A stretch of 5,203 nucleotides of DNA, taken from assembly GCA_016199665.1 (NCBI GenBank), contig JACQGG010000232.1:1-5203 (forward strand). The letters are read 5' to 3'. The notes under the pieces were generated by a model. The model was not told where the DNA came from. It did no database searches and worked only from the letters and a program-made list of their open reading frames with translations. Within the stretch, counting starts at the first letter, position 1; each line of letters opens with the position of its first letter. Position numbers and translations under genes: made by a program. Shown here piece by piece: positions 5,138 through 5,203 of this stretch. The stretch comes from Acidobacteriota bacterium. Lineage in GTDB: Bacteria > Acidobacteriota > UBA6911 > JACQSX01.

Positions 5138-5203
5138 TCTTCCGCCACGGCGATCTTCGTGACCGTGGCGGCAAAGCGCTCCAGTTCTGGGCGCAGCGCT
5201 TCC
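5050..5203 (-). CDS. 3' end of an unidentified leftward gene with repeat-encoded C-terminus
   Basis: The reverse strand is open from the right window edge (first full codon 5202-5200) to a TAG at 5052-5050, giving 50 residues. The first 25 (EALRPELERF, AATVTKIAVA, EEKKA) look like real coding sequence: an amphipathic helix with almost all third codon positions G or C. The last 25 (from GGGRRKAEG onward) are translated heptamer repeat, rich in Lys, Arg, Gly and Glu; 21 bp of array give a 7-residue period. The stop codon comes from the variant unit CTTCTAC. I do not recognise the protein, since its start and most of its length lie outside the window. It converges on gatA. Confidence 0.5.
   Translation of the reverse strand, partial: EALRPELERFAATVTKIAVAEEKKAGGGRRKAEGRKWKAEGRRQKAEGGR
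5142..5171. repeat. Perfect 9-bp inverted repeat
   Basis: CCGCCACGG (5142-5150) is the exact reverse complement of CCGTGGCGG (5163-5171), with a 12-base loop. It lies just outside the right heptamer array and inside the reading frame of the edge gene, over the codons for FAATVTKIAVA. It could form a GC-rich hairpin in the transcript. There is no T-run after it in either direction, so a simple intrinsic terminator is unlikely. Confidence 0.55.

Overview
The window is a GC-rich (roughly 60 percent) stretch of bacterial chromosome. The proteins resemble those of Acidobacteriota or a nearby soil phylum. The main clues are a DUF1844 protein with an N-terminal FKVFDRRKFT-type motif, a PhnP-like hydrolase, ribF and gatCA clustered together, and abundant heptanucleotide tandem repeats. 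The phylum call comes from gene style and context only and is not proven.

Layout from left to right. A small membrane protein gene runs leftward off the window edge (238 to 1). It starts with TTG, and its 3' end is made of 7-bp repeats. Positions 239-682 hold no convincing protein gene. They contain two copies of a GC-rich palindromic repeat, a good sigma70-type promoter candidate (464-491), and a leader of about 185 nt that can fold into nested helices. A rightward cluster follows: a DUF1844 protein, an MBL-fold phosphodiesterase-like hydrolase, then ribF (FMN/FAD synthesis), which overlaps the hydrolase gene by ATGA. After a 150-bp gap come gatC and gatA, two subunits of the amidotransferase that makes Gln-tRNA(Gln) and/or Asn-tRNA(Asn). 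gatB is not in the window.

Beyond gatA are two arrays of heptamers in opposite orientation, GGCGGAA units and then TTCCGCC units, separated by about 120 bp. A second leftward gene enters from the right edge. Its reading frame runs straight into the second array, so its C-terminus is repeat-encoded.

The five complete genes are housekeeping in character: flavin cofactor supply, tRNA amidation, a metal-dependent hydrolase and a conserved protein of unknown role. I see no defence, secretion, phage or biosynthetic system. The parts that reward a second look are the repeats at both edges, which extend the 3' ends of two separate genes, and the structured leader before the DUF1844 gene.
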